A DNA stretch of 64,000 nucleotides from Vibrio sp. 99-70-13A1 (GCF_013114625.1 NZ_VTXD01000005.1:62001-126000); one strand, 5' to 3'; shown: positions 53,411 through 64,000, counted from the stretch's first letter. Program-made: numbers and translations. The notes: generated by a model from the sequence alone, not told the origin.

Positions 53411-54994
53411 TTAAGCGCGAGTTTTAAGAAGCTCTGCGTATGTACCACGGAAATCGTTGATCTTGCCATCTTTGATTTCAAGAATACGAGTTGCTAGTGA
53501 GTCTACGAATACACGGTCGTGAGATACAAAGAACAATGTGCCTTTGTAGTTCTCAAGAGCCAAGTTAAGCGCTTCGATAGATTCCATATCCATGTGGTTT
53601 GTTGGCTCATCCATAAGAAGGATGTTTGGTTTATGCATCATGATCTTACCAAGAAGCATACGACCTTGCTCACCACCAGAAATAACCTTTACAGATTTCT
53701 TAATGTCATCTTGACCAAACAGCATACGACCTAGGAAGCCACGAACCACTTGCTCGTCTTCGCCTTCCTGACGCCATTGGCTCATCCAATCAAACAGGTT
53801 TAGATCTTCTTCAAAATCATGCGCGTGATCTTGAGCGTAGTAACCGATGTTTGAGTTTTCAGACCACTTGAACTCACCTTCGCGAGCTTCTAGAGCGCCT
53901 GCAAGAGTGTTCAGTAGCGTTGTTTTACCTACGCCGTTTTCGCCGATAATAGCAACACGCTCACCGACTTCGAAAATCGCATCGAACTTGTTGTATAGGT
54001 CTTCTTCAAAACCTTGAGCTAGGTTTTCAACCACAAGCGCGTTACGGAATAGTTCTTTAGACTGTTCAAAACGGATGAATGGGTTTTGACGGCTAGACGC
54101 TTTAACTTCATCTAGTTGAATCTTGTCGATTTGTTTAGCACGAGACGTCGCTTGTTTCGCTTTAGATGCGTTAGCAGAGAAACGAGACACGAACGTTTGA
54201 AGTTCAGCAATTTGTGCTTTCTTCTTAGCGTTATCAGACAGTAGACGTTCACGAGCTTGAGTCGCAGCAGTCATGTACTCATCGTAGTTACCAGGGAATA
54301 GACGAAGTTCGCCGTAATCAAGGTCAGCCATGTGTGTACAAACAGAGTTTAGGAAGTGACGGTCATGCGAAATGATGATCATTGTGCAGTTACGTTGGTT
54401 TAACGTATCTTCCAACCACTTGATAGTGTCCATGTCCAGGTTGTTCGTTGGTTCGTCAAGAAGCATGATATGCGGGTCTGCAAACAGTACTTGAGACAAT
54501 AGAACACGAAGTTTCCAACCAGGTGCAACTTCGCTCATCAGACCGAAATGCTGCTCTTCAGGAATACCAACAGCAAGAAGCAGTTCGCCGGCTTTAGCTT
54601 CAGCCATGTAACCGTCCATTTCAGCAAACTGAACTTCAAGGTCAGCGACTTTCATGCCATCTTCTTCACTCATTTCAGCTAATGAGTAAATGCGGTCACG
54701 CTCTACTTTGATTTCCCAAAGCTCTTTGTGCCCCATGATAACAGTATCAATTACTGTGAATTCTTCATAAGCAAACTGATCTTGGTTTAGTTTTGCTACT
54801 CGTTCGTTAGGATCGTAACTTACGTTACCGCCTGTAGGCTCTAACTCACCAGATAGAATTTTCATGAACGTCGATTTACCACAGCCATTCGCGCCGATTA
54901 AACCGTAGCGGTTACCTTCACCGAACTTAACTGAAATATTTTCGAAAAGTGGCTTAGCGCCGAATTGTTGAGTGATGTTTGCTGTGGAGATCAA
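53411..54994 (-). CDS. ybiT: ABC-F ribosome-associated ATPase, YbiT-like
   Basis: I chose TTG 54994 ([20 protein letters not shown]), which has AAGG-TAAAGG upstream and aligns with the YbiT start; the frame from 55060 adds 22 residues. 527 residues with two ABC domains: [17 protein letters not shown] and [18 protein letters not shown] in the first, [17 protein letters not shown] and [17 protein letters not shown] in the second. An inter-domain linker (P-site tRNA interaction motif) lies between them ([14 protein letters not shown]). ABC-F proteins act on stalled ribosomes. Confidence 0.9.
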   Translation of the reverse strand: MISTANITQQFGAKPLFENISVKFGEGNRYGLIGANGCGKSTFMKILSGELEPTGGNVSYDPNERVAKLNQDQFAYEEFTVIDTVIMGHKELWEIKVERDRIYSLAEMSEEDGMKVADLEVQFAEMDGYMAEAKAGELLLAVGIPEEQHFGLMSEVAPGWKLRVLLSQVLFADPHIMLLDEPTNNLDMDTIKWLEDTLNQRNCTMIIISHDRHFLNSVCTHMADLDYGELRLFPGNYDEYMTAATQARERLLSDNAKKKAQIAELQTFVSRFSANASKAKQATSRAKQIDKIQLDEVKASSRQNPFIRFEQSKELFRNALVVENLAQGFEEDLYNKFDAIFEVGERVAIIGENGVGKTTLLNTLAGALEAREGEFKWSENSNIGYYAQDHAHDFEEDLNLFDWMSQWRQEGEDEQVVRGFLGRMLFGQDDIKKSVKVISGGEQGRMLLGKIMMHKPNILLMDEPTNHMDMESIEALNLALENYKGTLFFVSHDRVFVDSLATRILEIKDGKINDFRGTYAELLKTRA

Positions 54995-55286
54995 TGCCTT
55001 TACCTTAATTATGTCAAAAACGTCGCAACGGTACTTGTTCAGAGCCTTAACTTCAAGCATTGATTGCGATAAAAAGCCGATTAGTTTTCAAGATATTCAC
55101 GCGAGTAACTAACCTACATTAGTTTGAAGCTTGTCACAGTTAACTTTAGATTACATTTATAGAAACACCACTCATATTGATGCATAAAACATCACTTAAA
55201 CCTGCCTTGTTAATACAATGTACGATTTGTAAGGATTAATGCCAATAAACAAACTACACTAAGTCAATCTAATCAGGATGTTATAA

Positions 55287-57689
55287 GTGGTGTGTATGTC
55301 TTCAATTCTACAATTATGGCTTAGGAAAATGGTATTTCTTGGAGTCATTATTGCTTCATTCAATAGCCACGCCGTAGGTTGGCAATATGAACAAGAAATA
55401 TCGCCAAACATTAATGAATCTGCCATTAAGATACATAGTGAAGTAAGCACCATTCCTGACCCATTATTCATGTCCCTTAGTGACCAAAGAAAAGTCTCTC
55501 AACTTCTTATTGCGGTAGAAAACGAACAGCGTAATCAAATCAATATTTTTGCCGACCACTTATCCACTTTTGTCACCAGTAATACAGAAGATAAGCTACT
55601 AAAAGCAGAGCAACGTGAGAAAGCTTGGTTTGATGTGGAATCCAGTTACTTAACACTGAATAGTATTAACAAGAGTAAACAGCGACTTTTAGAGTTAGCT
55701 GATAATGCCACCCGAGATAAAACGACAGGGTTTGGTCCATACGGGGTAACGCAATTTAAACAAGAATGGGCATTAACCCAATTAAACACAGAGTACTGGT
55801 TATATTTTCAGTTACGCAGTTTTAAGTCTCTCGTCGATGACCTTTTCATATCTCCAATTCCTGTTATTTGGACAGGTACCAAAGTCTTCTTCATTTATCT
55901 CGCACTAATGTGGTGGCTCACCAACAGCCAGAAAATTATACAACTCTTCAAAGAAACGGTGTTAGACCCAAACCCGAAACCTTCAATATTCATTAGAGCC
56001 ATTTGGTATTTAAGCCGTGCCCATAAAGCGCTTGCTTGGTTAATTGCGATCACTTTATCTTTACGGGTCTTATCTGGAATACCAAGTTTACAACACCTTA
56101 TATTCCTAGAAATATTCACATGGTGGGTGCTAGGTGGTTCCATCGCTATTTCCTTCATCCTTGAATTTGCTTTTCGTAATAGCCGCTCATCAAGTAAAGA
56201 GACCATCGCATTACGTCTATCTACTATCAGACGTTACGTTTGGAGCGCTATTATCGCGGGTGTGATTGTACAAATCTCGATACGTACTCTAGGGAAAGGG
56301 ACGATTTACTATTGGATCTATAGCGCCTTATTCTTTTGGTTTGTACTTGTCACTATTTCAGCCCTTAGGATCTGGCGAAAGAAAGTATTCGAATCCATCA
56401 TGAATATCCCTGAACGACCTTGGTGGGTTCAGTGGACTATCAGTAAGAAAGATGTGTTTATCCTGAATATCCTTGCAACCGCAATTGGTGCTTGTTGGGT
56501 CGTTACTCATATCCTAAAACATCGTATCATTTCTAATCTATCTAACTTCACTTTCTTCAGCCAAGCACTCGCGTACTTATTCAAAATTGAGGTTGCAAAG
56601 CAAAAAAGCAATTCTTCTGACAATCATCAATTAGCTCGCGTTAAAGGAGATGCCGCCTTTGATTACGTTCTACCTGGGACTCACGATAGTGAATTGATTA
56701 ACTATGCCGAAGCGGAACTCAAACAGCTTTCCAAATATCTGTTAACAGACTCACCCGCGCTGTGCGTTTTATCCGGAGAACGAGGCGTTGGAACAACGAC
56801 ATTCTTAAAGCAAATGCTGTTTAAAGTGAAAAATGCAGAGCCTGTTTATTTGAATTGCCCTCACTCTGGTTACAACGAATTACTGGCTCATTTCGCAGTG
56901 AGTATTGGACTAGAAGAAGACGCCACTGAGATACAAGTGCTAGCACATTTGAGAAGCAGTCAAACCACCTACCTTATTGCCGTTGATAATGGTCAAAGGC
57001 TTGTAAAACCAATGGTTGGAGGATTAGCCGCACTTATTCGTTTAACCAACCTAATCCGACGTTCAAGAAAAAACCACCGTGCTGTGATAGCCATTGAAAA
57101 ATCCAGTTGGCGATTTGTCGATCGGGCAAGAGGCGAAAGACTGCTGTTTGACTGGGTATCATTTCTTCCTAAATGGAGTGAAGCCCAAGTACAAGACCTG
57201 CTGAATAGCCGAATCAACCAAAATGAAGCGCACACGATCAGCTTTGATGGTTTAGTCGTCCCGAAACAATGGGACCAAGAAGACATAACAGAAGAAGAGA
57301 GAGCCAAACAAGGCTTTTATCGTATTCTTTGGCACTACTCGGATGGAAATCCAACCGTTGCCCTTAGGTTTTTTCGCTTTTCCCTAAATCGAAATAAAGA
57401 AACTAACCAAGTGCTCGTTCGTTTATTCCACGCTCCTGAATCAGAGGAGCTTGAAAAAATGCCAAAGCCTATGTTGGCTGTTTTACGTTCCATCGTTCAA
57501 TTAGAAATTGCTTCCCCTGATGAGCTATCAGAATGCACCCAGTTAACCATTTCTGAAGTGACGGGGACTTTGCGTTATTTCCAAAGCCGCGGGTACATTG
57601 AATGGACAGAAGACAGAGCAAAAGTATCCGACCATTGGTTCCGACACATCACGAATGTGTTAGATCGCCAGCATTTATTGGTGAAGTAA
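55287..57689 (+). CDS. Membrane protein with C-terminal P-loop ATPase domain, coupled to MscS
   Basis: 800 residues from GTG 55287 (ATG 55296 is an alternative). A signal-like N-terminus (KMVFLGVIIASFNSHAVG), a coiled periplasmic part to about residue 190, then about six spans between residues 195 and 440. From residue about 455 on there is a cytosolic ATPase: GERGVGTTTFLKQM is a Walker A with T-T in place of K-T, and TYLIAVDNGQRL could be Walker B. A winged-helix-like end (SEVTGTLRYFQSRGYIEW) follows. The stop lies one base before the MscS start. I do not know a name for this family; the pairing suggests ATP-dependent or signal-dependent control of the channel. Confidence 0.7.
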   Translation: MVCMSSILQLWLRKMVFLGVIIASFNSHAVGWQYEQEISPNINESAIKIHSEVSTIPDPLFMSLSDQRKVSQLLIAVENEQRNQINIFADHLSTFVTSNTEDKLLKAEQREKAWFDVESSYLTLNSINKSKQRLLELADNATRDKTTGFGPYGVTQFKQEWALTQLNTEYWLYFQLRSFKSLVDDLFISPIPVIWTGTKVFFIYLALMWWLTNSQKIIQLFKETVLDPNPKPSIFIRAIWYLSRAHKALAWLIAITLSLRVLSGIPSLQHLIFLEIFTWWVLGGSIAISFILEFAFRNSRSSSKETIALRLSTIRRYVWSAIIAGVIVQISIRTLGKGTIYYWIYSALFFWFVLVTISALRIWRKKVFESIMNIPERPWWVQWTISKKDVFILNILATAIGACWVVTHILKHRIISNLSNFTFFSQALAYLFKIEVAKQKSNSSDNHQLARVKGDAAFDYVLPGTHDSELINYAEAELKQLSKYLLTDSPALCVLSGERGVGTTTFLKQMLFKVKNAEPVYLNCPHSGYNELLAHFAVSIGLEEDATEIQVLAHLRSSQTTYLIAVDNGQRLVKPMVGGLAALIRLTNLIRRSRKNHRAVIAIEKSSWRFVDRARGERLLFDWVSFLPKWSEAQVQDLLNSRINQNEAHTISFDGLVVPKQWDQEDITEEERAKQGFYRILWHYSDGNPTVALRFFRFSLNRNKETNQVLVRLFHAPESEELEKMPKPMLAVLRSIVQLEIASPDELSECTQLTISEVTGTLRYFQSRGYIEWTEDRAKVSDHWFRHITNVLDRQHLLVK

Positions 57690-57690
57690 A

Positions 57691-58584
57691 ATGAAAAATC
57701 TAGTTAGCGTAATCTCACTTTTCTTACTGACGAATCTACTGTTGATAGCCAATGCATCTGCAACAGAAGAAGTAGCCAATGTAGATAACATTCAACAATT
57801 TGCGAGTCTAATTCGTTGGAGCGGCGTATTACTTTCGGTGCTCGTGATTGGCGCCACATGGATCCTAATTAAATTTATGGATTCAATGGTGAAAAGCATT
57901 GGCAGTCAATTCGCTCAGTACAGAATGATGCTACAGAAGATTCAATCATTCCTACAATTCTTCATCTATATGACGGCTGGGCTTGTGGTCTTTATGATGA
58001 GCTTTCGGATTAATGATCAAATCCTCGCGCTTATAGGCGGTACTTTAGCGGTTTCGGTCGGCTTTGCATTAAAAGATCTCGCTGCTTCATTCATTGCTGG
58101 TTTAACCGTAATGATTGATAGACCTTTCCAAGTTGGTGATCGAGTGACGTTTGAAGGCAACTATGGTGACATCATCACGATTGGTTTGCGATCAGTGAGA
58201 ATGCGTACACTAAATGATGACATCATTACCATTCCAAACAATAAATTCTTAAATGAGGTGACCACCAGCGGTAACTATGGCGCCTTAGATATGCAGGTGG
58301 TCATTCCATTTTATGTCGGAATGAATGAAGACATCACCCTAGCTCGGGACTTGATTCAAGAAGCCGCTTCTTCTAGCCGCTACATACACTTACCCAAACC
58401 TGTGACAGTATTAGTTAAGCAGACCATTACCGATAATTACTTAGCGATTCAGCTAACATGTAAAGCTTATGTAGTAGATACCGCTTACGAGAAGCTATTC
58501 GAAACTGACATCACTTTACGAGTGATGAAAGAGTTCAAAAAGCACAATATCATTCCACCGAAAATAGCCGTGAGTACAAGTTAA
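57691..58584 (+). CDS. Small-conductance mechanosensitive channel, MscS family
   Basis: 297 residues. A signal peptide (LVSVISLFLLTNLLLIANASA), three spans, with the pore helix GGTLAVSVGFALKDLAASFI, then the beta domain DRPFQVGDRVTFEGNYGDI, VRMRTLNDDIITIPNNKFLN. The C-terminal domain is of usual length. It opens under membrane tension and lets out solutes. It is directly coupled to the membrane ATPase gene. Confidence 0.92.
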   Translation: MKNLVSVISLFLLTNLLLIANASATEEVANVDNIQQFASLIRWSGVLLSVLVIGATWILIKFMDSMVKSIGSQFAQYRMMLQKIQSFLQFFIYMTAGLVVFMMSFRINDQILALIGGTLAVSVGFALKDLAASFIAGLTVMIDRPFQVGDRVTFEGNYGDIITIGLRSVRMRTLNDDIITIPNNKFLNEVTTSGNYGALDMQVVIPFYVGMNEDITLARDLIQEAASSSRYIHLPKPVTVLVKQTITDNYLAIQLTCKAYVVDTAYEKLFETDITLRVMKEFKKHNIIPPKIAVSTS

Positions 58585-58689
58585 TGAAGGCAAGTAAACG
58601 ATCAGTCAGTGGACTATCTGCCAGTAAGCTATCACCAGGTGAACTATCAAGACATGTAGCGATGAAGGTTGTAGCTATAAAGGTTTTTC

Positions 58690-59613
58690 ATGAAGAATTT
58701 TGATGCCAATTTATTGCGCGTAATGGCCGTTTTACTTGAAGAGCAAAGCGTAACTGCTGCGGCAGAACGTTTGTATAAAAGCCCTTCAGCTGTGAGCAAG
58801 CAACTGGCTAAGTTAAGAGAGACATTTGATGACCCACTCTTTGAAAGACAAGCGACTCATTTAAACCCGACACCTAAAGCGTTATCACTTGCCCCAAAAG
58901 TCTTTGAAATCCTGAAACAATTGGACCAATTGTCTATTCCGTTAGACTTCGAGCCTAAACAGAGTAAACGGACTTTCCAGTTTGATTTATGTGAAACCGC
59001 CTATTCATCTATCTTTTTAGACTTTATGCCTTCACTCATAGAACAAGCCCCAAGTATTAAGGTGCATAATCAGCTTTGGAGCGACAACAGTATTAATCGA
59101 TTGTTAAGGCGTGAAGTCGACTTTGGCTTAGGGATTTTCGAGTGGGATAATCGAAGTGAAAAACACTATCTGAATATTCCGAATGAATTGAATTATGTGG
59201 AGTTAGTTCAGGACAGTTCTCGGTGTCTGATGAGAAAAGATCACCCCGCGCTAAAAGAAGATTGGAACTTAGACACCTTCTTACGTTATCGGCATATAGA
59301 GCTAAAAATTGGAGGGATGGAACGATGGCTACTCAACGAAGTGCTCTCTTTAGATCACAAACAGATTAATACTGCCGTCAATATGTCTGATATAAACAGT
59401 GCGATGAAGCTTTGTGCAAAAAGTGATTTGTTTATGTGTTGCCCAGCCTCTTCAGTCAAAGCTTTTTCAAGCAGTGATGAACTGGTTGCAAAGAAACTCC
59501 CTCTAGAATTAAAAGATGGTGGCTGCGCATTGCTATGGCATAAACACTTTGACAATGATCCGAGCCATAAGTGGTTGCGTGAGTTGATTATTGAACAAAC
59601 ATCTTCATCCTAG
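58690..59613 (+). CDS. LysR-family transcription regulator
   Basis: 307 residues. The N-terminal helix-turn-helix is LLRVMAVLLEEQSVTAAAER followed by LYKSPSAVSKQLAKLRETF. A linker and an effector domain of two lobes follow. It stands after the MscS gene by about 100 bases and has its own start region, so a link to the channel is not shown. Target unknown. Confidence 0.9.
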   Translation: MKNFDANLLRVMAVLLEEQSVTAAAERLYKSPSAVSKQLAKLRETFDDPLFERQATHLNPTPKALSLAPKVFEILKQLDQLSIPLDFEPKQSKRTFQFDLCETAYSSIFLDFMPSLIEQAPSIKVHNQLWSDNSINRLLRREVDFGLGIFEWDNRSEKHYLNIPNELNYVELVQDSSRCLMRKDHPALKEDWNLDTFLRYRHIELKIGGMERWLLNEVLSLDHKQINTAVNMSDINSAMKLCAKSDLFMCCPASSVKAFSSSDELVAKKLPLELKDGGCALLWHKHFDNDPSHKWLRELIIEQTSSS

Positions 59614-59628
59614 AATCCCATTAAACAA

Positions 59629-59655
59629 AAAACACTCTGCAAGACAGAGTGTTTT
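59629..59655. terminator. Bidirectional terminator after the LysR gene
   Basis: Stem AAAACACTCTG, loop CAAGA, CAGAGTGTTTT: perfect over eleven pairs. It lies between the LysR gene and the convergent chemoreceptor gene. Confidence 0.88.
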
Positions 59656-59735
59656 CATTTTAGAATTCCTATTTTAATAGGCGTTTAAATGTTGCTTTAC
59701 CTTTAAGCTTCCAGCTTACTGTTTAGTTTAGAAGC

Positions 59736-61355
59736 TTAAACCTTAAAGTATTTAAGTTGATCAGCTAAGTGCTCTGTTGTGTTTGCCATTTGCTGGCTGT
59801 CTTCAGCCAAAGATTGAGAAGCCTGTAAAACTTCATTGGCAGCCAGATGAATACCAGTCACGTTCTCATTCATTTCAGTTGCTACCGCACTTTGCTGCTC
59901 AGATGCTGCAGCGATTTGTGAAACCATGTCATTGGCGTTATTTAATTCATCAACAATTACATCTAACTGCTGGCGAGTTTTATCAGACACTTCAACACTT
60001 TGATCGACTTTTTCATTACTGCTTTGCATCGCGCTGTAAGTACGTTCAGCCTGTTTGGTCAGCTTCTCAATGGTAGTTTGAACTTCACTAGTTGAATTTT
60101 GAGTTCGGCTTGCAAGGTTACGAACTTCATCCGCCACTACTGCAAAACCTCGCCCTTGTTCACCAGCTCTCGCCGCTTCAATAGCGGCGTTCAACGCCAG
60201 AAGGTTTGTCTGTTCTGATACTTCTCGGATAACACCCACTACTTGGCTTATTTCTGCGACGCCCGATTGCAGGTCTTGTACCAGTTCATTGGCTGTCGAA
60301 ATGTTTTCAGATACATGAGAAATCGTTTCTGATGTTACGCGCATATTCTGATCATTACGCTGAGCATGTTCCACAACTCGGTTAGTACTTTCAGAGGTGT
60401 TCTCTGCATTGTTTGCCACATCAGAGATTGTTGCGCTCATTTCAGTCATTGCCGCTGATAACTGTTCAAGTTGCGCATGTTGGGAGTTAACGCTCGTCGC
60501 CGCCTCTTCACTCGCTTGTGCGATGTTACTTGCCATAGTGCTAGATTGAACTGCAGATTCATTCGCAGCACGTAACGTCCCTTGAAGTTTATCCAGCATT
60601 TTATCAATTTGATTACTCATATCACCGAGTTCATCTTTGCGTGACATATTCATACGGACACGGAGATCGCCATCGGCAATTTTATGGGTATTTTCAATCA
60701 GTCGATTTAATGGGGTGAGAATATTATGAGATACGACATAGCCCATCGCCGCTAGCAGTCCAACAAAGAAAGTAGCAACCAAGGCTTCCTTAATGGCTAA
60801 GGCATAGAAAGACTCTTGGATATCAGCAACTAAAATGCCTGAGCCAATGATCCAATTCCACTCAGGGAAAAGCTGCACGTAAGATATTTTATCTTTTAGC
60901 TCGCCTTTTGGGCTTTTCCATTGATAAGTAAGAAAGCCTTTCTGCTCTGGTGTTTTAGCGATGGTCACCATCTCACGCCAATGAAACTTGCCTGCCCCAT
61001 CTTTAAAATTATTGGCATTCTTACCGTTTAATTCCGGTTTTAAAGGGTGCATAACGACTTGTAGCTCTTGATTCAAAATCCAAAAGTAGTTTGAACTGTC
61101 ATAACGAATGGATTTAATGGCTTGTAGAGCTTGCTGTTTGGCTGCATCTTCGCCGATTACATTACGTTGAGAGTAGTAATGTTGAGCCAAGCTAACTGAG
61201 GCTTCCACTTGAGCACTCAACTTACTTTCTCGCTCTTCTAGAGAAGAAGCCCGTTGGACAAAAAGGTTATAAGCACAAGCTATAACAAGTAGGATAACAG
61301 ACAAAAATACAATGGACTGTAGCTTGGATTTAATAGAAAGGTTGCTTAGTTTCAT
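59736..61355 (-). CDS. Methyl-accepting chemotaxis protein with single Cache domain
   Basis: 539 residues. Span one is [20 protein letters not shown]. The periplasmic part is a single Cache domain (sCache_2 type): [20 protein letters not shown], then GWN-like [15 protein letters not shown]. Span two lies near residue 190 ([18 protein letters not shown]). HAMP is followed by the signalling domain with [20 protein letters not shown]. Related Cache receptors sense small carboxylic acids; the ligand here is not known. Confidence 0.9.
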   Translation of the reverse strand: MKLSNLSIKSKLQSIVFLSVILLVIACAYNLFVQRASSLEERESKLSAQVEASVSLAQHYYSQRNVIGEDAAKQQALQAIKSIRYDSSNYFWILNQELQVVMHPLKPELNGKNANNFKDGAGKFHWREMVTIAKTPEQKGFLTYQWKSPKGELKDKISYVQLFPEWNWIIGSGILVADIQESFYALAIKEALVATFFVGLLAAMGYVVSHNILTPLNRLIENTHKIADGDLRVRMNMSRKDELGDMSNQIDKMLDKLQGTLRAANESAVQSSTMASNIAQASEEAATSVNSQHAQLEQLSAAMTEMSATISDVANNAENTSESTNRVVEHAQRNDQNMRVTSETISHVSENISTANELVQDLQSGVAEISQVVGVIREVSEQTNLLALNAAIEAARAGEQGRGFAVVADEVRNLASRTQNSTSEVQTTIEKLTKQAERTYSAMQSSNEKVDQSVEVSDKTRQQLDVIVDELNNANDMVSQIAAASEQQSAVATEMNENVTGIHLAANEVLQASQSLAEDSQQMANTTEHLADQLKYFKV

Positions 61356-61554
61356 ATCTGACGTCGTTCATATTTAGTTATAATTTGGAATCAATCTAAC
61401 AAAAAATTATAAAACCCAGAGGATATGAATCAATATTTGGAAATATACATAGCGTTACATAAGCAAAAGGATAAGCTCGTCAACCTACGTTCCTGAGAAC
61501 TTAGATTACAAAGCTTACCCTACAAACTTATCATTATTTAATTTTACTAATTAC

Positions 61555-63687
61555 TCACAAATTAGAGACTAATAGCTGTGGTTCTGCTTTTTTAGGGAGA
61601 TACACACTGAATCGACTGCCTTTCCCAACTTCAGATTCAACCTTAATCTCGCCACCAGTTTGGCTCAGAATACTTTGAGAAACAGACAAACCAAGGCCAG
61701 TACCATCTCGTTTTGTTGTATAAAATGGAGAGAAAATACGTTTAAGTTGTTCTGGTTTAATCCCGCAACCTTGATCTTCTACATGAATAATCGCCCCACA
61801 TGCGACACCGCCTTCGACCCAATCCTCACTTGAAACAGTCAGTGACCCTTTTCCATCCATTGCGTGAATGGCATTCATTTGTAGATTCACTAAAATTTGC
61901 AAAAGTTGGTTGCGGTTAATTTCTACTGATGTTTTCGCTTTTAGATCGGAGACATAAGTTATCCCTTTCTTTTTAGCGCCAGTTTTAACAAGAGTGATGC
62001 TCTCATCAACAATAGGGTTTATATGTTGCCATGTGACTTCATCTTGTACCCCTCCATGTCGACTGTATTGCAGTAAACTGCGGGTAATGTTCCTGATTCG
62101 ATCAATCTGTTCCATTATGGCAGTGATTTCTTCTTCAACTCGATTTGTGTCGCTTCCTAGTTCAAACTTCATTAGTTCTACATTGCCCAAAATAACTGCT
62201 GTTGGGTTATTTATCTCATGGGCAATTCCGGCAGTTAACTCACCTAAAGCGGCTAAACGTTCATTCACCACCAGCGTATCTCGAGCTTGATTCAACAACG
62301 TAATATGATGCTCTAGCTGTTCTGTTTTTTCTTTTAGGCTGGCAGTTCTTGCGTTGACCTTACATTCCAGCTGGATGGCAGCCTGCTGAATTTCCTGGTT
62401 GCGTTGATAGAGTTGATCCAACATTTTGTCGAACTGTTTAGCGAGCTGAGTCAATTCATGTTGATCATCCAGCCCGAGTGCTCCAATTCGTTTTTCTTGC
62501 CCCATGTGAACTAACTTCACTACTTTATGAATGCGCTCTATTGGATTAAAGAGATCACGAGCTCCACGATAAACGATCAAACCAGATACGAGCAGCAGCA
62601 TAACGATCGTAATGCTTATCTCACCTAAGTTGGTTAGGTAAGTTTCGATCAAAGGCCAGATCAAATACCCCGTGTACAACATCCCAATGACATTATTGTA
62701 TTGATCGTGGATCGGTTGATAAGCCGTGATATACCAAGCATCATAAACATACGCTCTATCAAGCCACTCTTCACCTTGATTCAAAACTTTGTTGTGGACA
62801 TCGTGAGACACTCTAGTTCCAATCGCCCTACCTGCTTTATCATCACTGCTCAATGGGACATTGGTACTTACTCGTAAATCATCCAGAAAAACAGTCACCG
62901 TGCCCGTTCGGCGCATCGAACCTTCACTGACTGGGTAAATTAAGTTGCGTATTTGGTCGACTAAACCAGTACTATTATTGAGTAAGATCCCACCGTCTAG
63001 GAATCCTATAATGTCGTCATGCTCATTTCTAATCGTAAGCACAGTACGGCTAACAAGCCCTCTTTTTTCTACGCTATTACCGTTTAATAATGGCACTTCA
63101 GCACGCTTGGCTAAATCAACATCTAATCCATCAAGCTCTTCTTCATTAAGTACATCAAAAAATGACTCTTTTCGCGTCAGATCCAGAAATTTCCATTTAT
63201 CTTCGATGGTTCTAACGCTTCGCCAATCAAGAAAATCCAGTTCATAACGTGATTTATTATAGGATACCCACTGAGCAAACCCCTCAGATTTTGTTATTTC
63301 ATCGCCTTTGCTATTTTCTCTTGTTCCACTTTGATTGACAGCTTTTGAGCTGACATCACTAGAACTGGTTTCATCTGAACTTAACAGCTCATTCAAGTTT
63401 GTTCGAAAGTCATAAGACTCCGCAAATGACTTTACATTGTAGGCTTGCTGCTTTTGTATCAGGTGAATACTGTTATCTGCGACATCAAGGCGTTCAGACA
63501 CATCAACCAAAGCGCCTTGCCATGTATAATGCACAGACCAATACAAGGTAATAGCAACCAAAGCACATAAAGTTAGGATAATAGGCGCGGATGTCAGAAA
63601 TAAAAGGCGGTAACGCACCATTGTTTTAAATCGAAACTTCCATTTCCCCAGATTTAATAGGCGGAATATTTTCTGGCTAGTCAGCAT
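61555..63687 (-). CDS. Sensor histidine kinase with periplasmic Cache domain
   Basis: 710 residues. Span one is LLFLTSAPIILTLCALVAIT, then a long periplasmic region with a Cache domain (AIGTRVSHDVHNKVLNQGEE, DAWYITAYQPIHDQYNNVIG), and span two is ISITIVMLLLVSGLIVY. HAMP and a coiled coil follow. HisKA has the His in GELTAGIAHEINNPTAVILG, and the ATPase part shows NLQMNAIHAM and GTGLGLSVSQSIL. The stop lies behind, and the start overlaps the response-regulator gene by eleven bases, so the pair is one operon. The stimulus is unknown. Confidence 0.9.
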   Translation of the reverse strand: MLTSQKIFRLLNLGKWKFRFKTMVRYRLLFLTSAPIILTLCALVAITLYWSVHYTWQGALVDVSERLDVADNSIHLIQKQQAYNVKSFAESYDFRTNLNELLSSDETSSSDVSSKAVNQSGTRENSKGDEITKSEGFAQWVSYNKSRYELDFLDWRSVRTIEDKWKFLDLTRKESFFDVLNEEELDGLDVDLAKRAEVPLLNGNSVEKRGLVSRTVLTIRNEHDDIIGFLDGGILLNNSTGLVDQIRNLIYPVSEGSMRRTGTVTVFLDDLRVSTNVPLSSDDKAGRAIGTRVSHDVHNKVLNQGEEWLDRAYVYDAWYITAYQPIHDQYNNVIGMLYTGYLIWPLIETYLTNLGEISITIVMLLLVSGLIVYRGARDLFNPIERIHKVVKLVHMGQEKRIGALGLDDQHELTQLAKQFDKMLDQLYQRNQEIQQAAIQLECKVNARTASLKEKTEQLEHHITLLNQARDTLVVNERLAALGELTAGIAHEINNPTAVILGNVELMKFELGSDTNRVEEEITAIMEQIDRIRNITRSLLQYSRHGGVQDEVTWQHINPIVDESITLVKTGAKKKGITYVSDLKAKTSVEINRNQLLQILVNLQMNAIHAMDGKGSLTVSSEDWVEGGVACGAIIHVEDQGCGIKPEQLKRIFSPFYTTKRDGTGLGLSVSQSILSQTGGEIKVESEVGKGSRFSVYLPKKAEPQLLVSNL

Positions 63688-64000
63688 ATTCAGAACCTTC
63701 GAGGTACCATTCTTTGTATTTACGCTCTAATGTTTTGCGTGCAACACCGAGTTCACGTGCTGCTGCTGATTTATTACCATCATGATGGCTGACTAACTGC
63801 TCAATATGCGCCTTTTCCACTTCTTTTAGAGTCCAGTTATTTGGGTAACCTTCCGCACAGTCTTGGTTAGTCATGTTAGGTAGTTCAGCACCATGTGACA
63901 CCGTCACTGAAACATGCGTAGGAGTGGACTCGCCGTTTAACTCTCTCCAATAATGGGCTGGTGGTTTACCTAACAAGATACATCTTTCAATCAAGTTCTT
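63677..64000 (-). CDS. Response regulator of the NtrC family, C-terminal part only
   Basis: The gene runs over the right edge of the window. About 105 residues of the C-terminus are visible. NLIERCILLGK is the end of a sigma-54 AAA+ domain. A linker of about 50 residues leads to a Fis-type helix-turn-helix: NKSAAARELGVARKTLERKY. The receiver and most of the ATPase domain must lie outside. Together with the Cache kinase it forms a two-component pair that would act on sigma-54 promoters. Confidence 0.85.
   Translation of the reverse strand, partial: KNLIERCILLGKPPAHYWRELNGESTPTHVSVTVSHGAELPNMTNQDCAEGYPNNWTLKEVEKAHIEQLVSHHDGNKSAAARELGVARKTLERKYKEWYLEGSEYAD

Overview
The window reads as chromosome 1 of a Vibrionaceae bacterium, most likely a Vibrio. 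Evidence is the gene order hybrid kinase, FIST protein, ccoNOQP, ccoHIS, fnr, uspE, ttcA, potABCD, which I know from Vibrio chromosome 1, together with Vibrio-type filamentous phage genes and dif1-like Xer sites. No rRNA, tRNA or CRISPR array was recognised.

Bases 1 to about 15,890 are an accessory block made of stacked mobile elements at what looks like the dif (Xer recombination) locus. Bases 1-3,972 are the right end of a phage-like element: small membrane proteins, two putative spike or fibre proteins, a membrane-anchored endolysin and a holin, closed by a strong terminator. The set of small single-span proteins suggests a tailless, membrane-containing phage, but no capsid or packaging gene lies in the window. 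Bases 4,077-6,052 carry a long coiled-coil membrane protein and a small phage-type regulator. From about 6,333 to 15,890 lies a complete CTX-phi-like filamentous prophage on the minus strand: DnaQ-like exonuclease, RstA-like Rep, DUF1293 ssDNA-binding protein, minor and major coat proteins, a terminator, pIII, a pVI-like protein and Zot, with a divergent DUF3693 regulator. Downstream of zot, where CTX-phi carries ctxAB, this phage carries a type II restriction-modification system with a controller gene and recognisable C-boxes. Dif-like sites flank the prophage, and the right one is paired with an inverted copy 91 bp away, as in the folded attP of CTX-phi.

Bases 15,915-29,518 are core genome for low-oxygen life. 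They hold a NosP/VpsV-type FIST sensor with its VpsS-type hybrid kinase, the cbb3 oxidase operon ccoNOQP, its assembly genes (FixH-like, CcoI, CcoS, a TauE/SafE-like protein), FNR with a near-perfect FNR box in front of it, UspE and the tRNA thiolase TtcA. Bases 29,807-32,235 hold a DUF2987 protein, a Bax-like glucosaminidase and a membrane protein. Bases 32,502-37,603 are the polyamine transporter potABC with two tandem potD genes. A small GGDEF protein, a heptamer repeat, the sirtuin CobB and an ammonium transporter follow.

Bases 41,363-51,077 are a formate dehydrogenase locus. A minus-strand operon runs DUF3305, DUF3306, a multi-cluster ferredoxin, a TorD-like chaperone, a small Tat protein, then the alpha, beta and gamma subunits; fdhD is divergent. 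Bases 51,321-64,000 hold two chemoreceptors, a YbiT-type ABC-F protein, a membrane ATPase coupled to an MscS channel, a LysR regulator, and a Cache-domain histidine kinase with the tail of its NtrC-family response regulator, cut by the window end.
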